In this document: positions 62,867-64,000 of the stretch, in pieces | Layout: each line of letters opens with the position of its first letter | Position numbering within the stretch: position 1 is the first letter of the stretch | Assembly: GCA_035485575.1 (NCBI GenBank) | Contig: DATHNW010000025.1 | Coordinates: 62,001-126,000, forward strand | DNA from: DASRHD01 sp035485575 | GTDB taxonomy: Bacteria > Verrucomicrobiota > Verrucomicrobiia > Opitutales > Opitutaceae | Direction: 5' to 3' | Length of the DNA: 64,000 nucleotides | The notes under the pieces: model-generated | The model's database searches: none | Told to the model about the DNA's origin: nothing | What the model saw: the letters and a program-made list of their open reading frames with translations, nothing else | Made by a program: the position numbers and the translations under genes

Positions 62867-63264
62867 TGGACTCCTCCCGGATGAAAGACCACGGCCGTGA
62901 AGGCCGATCCACCTTCAGTCGCGAAAAGCCGGGCCCGGTTCTTCGCCGTGAGCCGCTGCTCGACGTCATCCGGCACGCGCACAACCTGCAATTCGCGCGG
63001 CGGCACAAGGCCGAGGTGCCATTCGGCATTGCGGCGTACCAGCGTGTCGGGCGACTGCTCGGCGGCGATGGCCGCGGTGGTTTCGTCGATGTGACGGTTG
63101 ATTTCGGAGAGCCGGGCCTCCAACTGCTTGTTGTGGTTGGCGGTGAGCGAAATTTCGCGGCGCAGCCAGACCGTGCCCAGACCCAGCGAGCCGCTGAAGC
63201 AAATCATCATCAAGGTGCCGATGAGCACCTGGTTCACGAAGGCGTGATTGGAGGCTTTGTTCAT
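62863..63264 (-). CDS. ftsL: FtsL-like division protein
   Basis: A 133-residue bitopic protein with one membrane helix (VLIGTLMMICFSGSLGLGTVW, about 13-33) followed by a coiled-coil-like helix (ANHNKQLEARLSEINRHIDE). FtsL sequences are poorly conserved; size, topology and position between rsmH and ftsI support the call. It would link FtsQ to FtsW-FtsI at the septum. Confidence 0.82.
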   Translation of the reverse strand: MNKASNHAFVNQVLIGTLMMICFSGSLGLGTVWLRREISLTANHNKQLEARLSEINRHIDETTAAIAAEQSPDTLVRRNAEWHLGLVPPRELQVVRVPDDVEQRLTAKNRARLFATEGGSAFTAVVFHPGGVQ

Positions 63265-63275
63265 CGTGACGGCCT

Positions 63276-64000
63276 TTAAAATTTGCGCAGCGCGCGCAAT
63301 TTGGCGCTCCGGCTGCGGGGATTGGCGGTCAGTTCGGCGTCACCCGGCGTGACTGGACGGCGCGTGAGCGGCTCGGCGAATTTTTTACGGAATTGCTGTG
63401 GCGTGGCATCGTCGGCGCTCTGCGGCTGGCCGCACATGCGGCGGAAAAACTGTTTCACCACGCGATCCTCGAGCGAATGAAAACTGATGACGCAGAGCAC
63501 GCCGCCGGGAGCGAGCTTGGCGAAAGCCGCGGGCAATGCCCGTTCGAGCGCGCCGAGTTCGTCGTTCACGGCGATGCGCAGGCCCTGGAAAGCGCGCGTA
63601 GCGGGATGGATTTTCGAGGCATAGCGGTCGCGCGCCGGAATGGCGCCCGCGATGAGTTCAGCCAGGCTGGAGGTGCGATCGAGCGCACCCGTGCCGCGGG
63701 CGGCCAGCAACGCCCGCACCACGCGGCGCCAGTGCGGCTCCTCGCCTTGGTCGCGAATGGCCCGCACGAGCATTTCCTCGGTGGCCGTCTCTATCCAGCG
63801 CGAGACCGGCACACCGGTTCGCGGATCCATCCGCATGTCGGCTGGAGCGTCGGTGCGGAACGAAAAACCGCGTTCGGCATCGTCGAGCTGGAAAGAGGAG
63901 ACACCGAGGTCGAAAAGAATGCCGTTGAACCCGGTCTCGGCGATTTCCGCCAAGCGGCCGAAATCCCGGTCGAGCAGGACAAAACGGTCTACAAACCCGG
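63276..64000 (-). CDS. rsmH: 16S rRNA (cytosine1402-N4)-methyltransferase RsmH (5' end beyond window)
   Basis: The C-terminal about 241 residues of the SAM-dependent methyltransferase that heads dcw clusters; the start lies past the right edge. Visible landmarks are FNGILFDLGVSSFQLDDAERG, the MRMDPR segment, TRAFQGLRIAVNDEL and VLCVISFHSLEDRVVKQFF. It ends 11 bases before ftsL. Confidence 0.95.
   Translation of the reverse strand, partial: GFVDRFVLLDRDFGRLAEIAETGFNGILFDLGVSSFQLDDAERGFSFRTDAPADMRMDPRTGVPVSRWIETATEEMLVRAIRDQGEEPHWRRVVRALLAARGTGALDRTSSLAELIAGAIPARDRYASKIHPATRAFQGLRIAVNDELGALERALPAAFAKLAPGGVLCVISFHSLEDRVVKQFFRRMCGQPQSADDATPQQFRKKFAEPLTRRPVTPGDAELTANPRSRSAKLRALRKF

Overview
The window is GC-rich bacterial chromosome, most likely from Verrucomicrobiota, family Opitutaceae or a close relative. 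This is inferred from gene content, not from a marker-gene search: GloVer (Gloeo_Verruco) tandem repeats, chitobiase/hexosaminidase C-terminal (CHB_HEX_C) repeats on secreted proteins, a TonB receptor with an AraC regulator, and a dcw cluster with a MurC-MurB fusion. MurE carries a DNPR motif, so the wall should be meso-DAP peptidoglycan in a Gram-negative cell.

Layout. (1) 1-9412 looks like an accessory or mobile segment. A giant repeat-built surface/secreted protein runs off the left edge (at least 2538 residues, minus strand). It is followed by a possible two-gene XRE unit, a tyrosine recombinase, and the CCA-terminated 3' fragment of a tRNA that looks like an attachment-site scar. (2) 9700-20960 is a sensing and polysaccharide locus: a NarL-type response regulator and its propeller sensor kinase, a TonB-dependent receptor, an AraC regulator, and a divergent GH28-like beta-helix enzyme with three CHB_HEX_C and two CBM-like modules. 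Clear intrinsic terminators separate the units. (3) 21035-25051 is a flagellar-type regulatory island: FliA (sigma-28) with a FlgN-like downstream gene, an NtrC-type sigma-54 activator, and a receiver protein with a kinase-like H-box but no ATPase. A good sigma-54 promoter precedes fliA and a near-consensus sigma-28 promoter precedes the receiver gene, so a sigma-54 to FliA to target cascade can be read directly from the DNA. (4) 25081-34771 is metabolic and envelope housekeeping: IMPase-family protein, MDR oxidoreductase, nitroreductase, MurJ, a split phosphotransacetylase (catalytic and AAA/DRTGG halves as separate genes), FmdB-type zinc ribbon, DUF4013 protein and a polyprenyl synthetase. 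(5) 34805-38060 is the glycolytic unit gap-pgk-tpiA with large palindromic repeats in both gaps. (6) 38177-41869 holds a GH13 debranching-type enzyme and divergent mnmA. (7) 42003-64000 is a tightly packed minus-strand dcw operon: rsmH-ftsL-ftsI-murE-murF-mraY-murD-LysM lipoprotein-ftsW-murG-murC/B-ddl-ftsQ-ftsA-ftsZ, continuing into obg, a GspE-N-like gene and pilB.

Many junctions in region 7 are 4-base overlaps or gaps of 3-9 bases, so cell-wall synthesis, division, ribosome assembly and pilus extension may share transcription. The most novel-looking elements are the giant GloVer/CHB protein inside a likely integrative element, and the compact sigma-54/sigma-28 circuit with a nearly leaderless, kinase-dead-looking receiver protein. 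All assignments come from reading the sequence; no database search was run.
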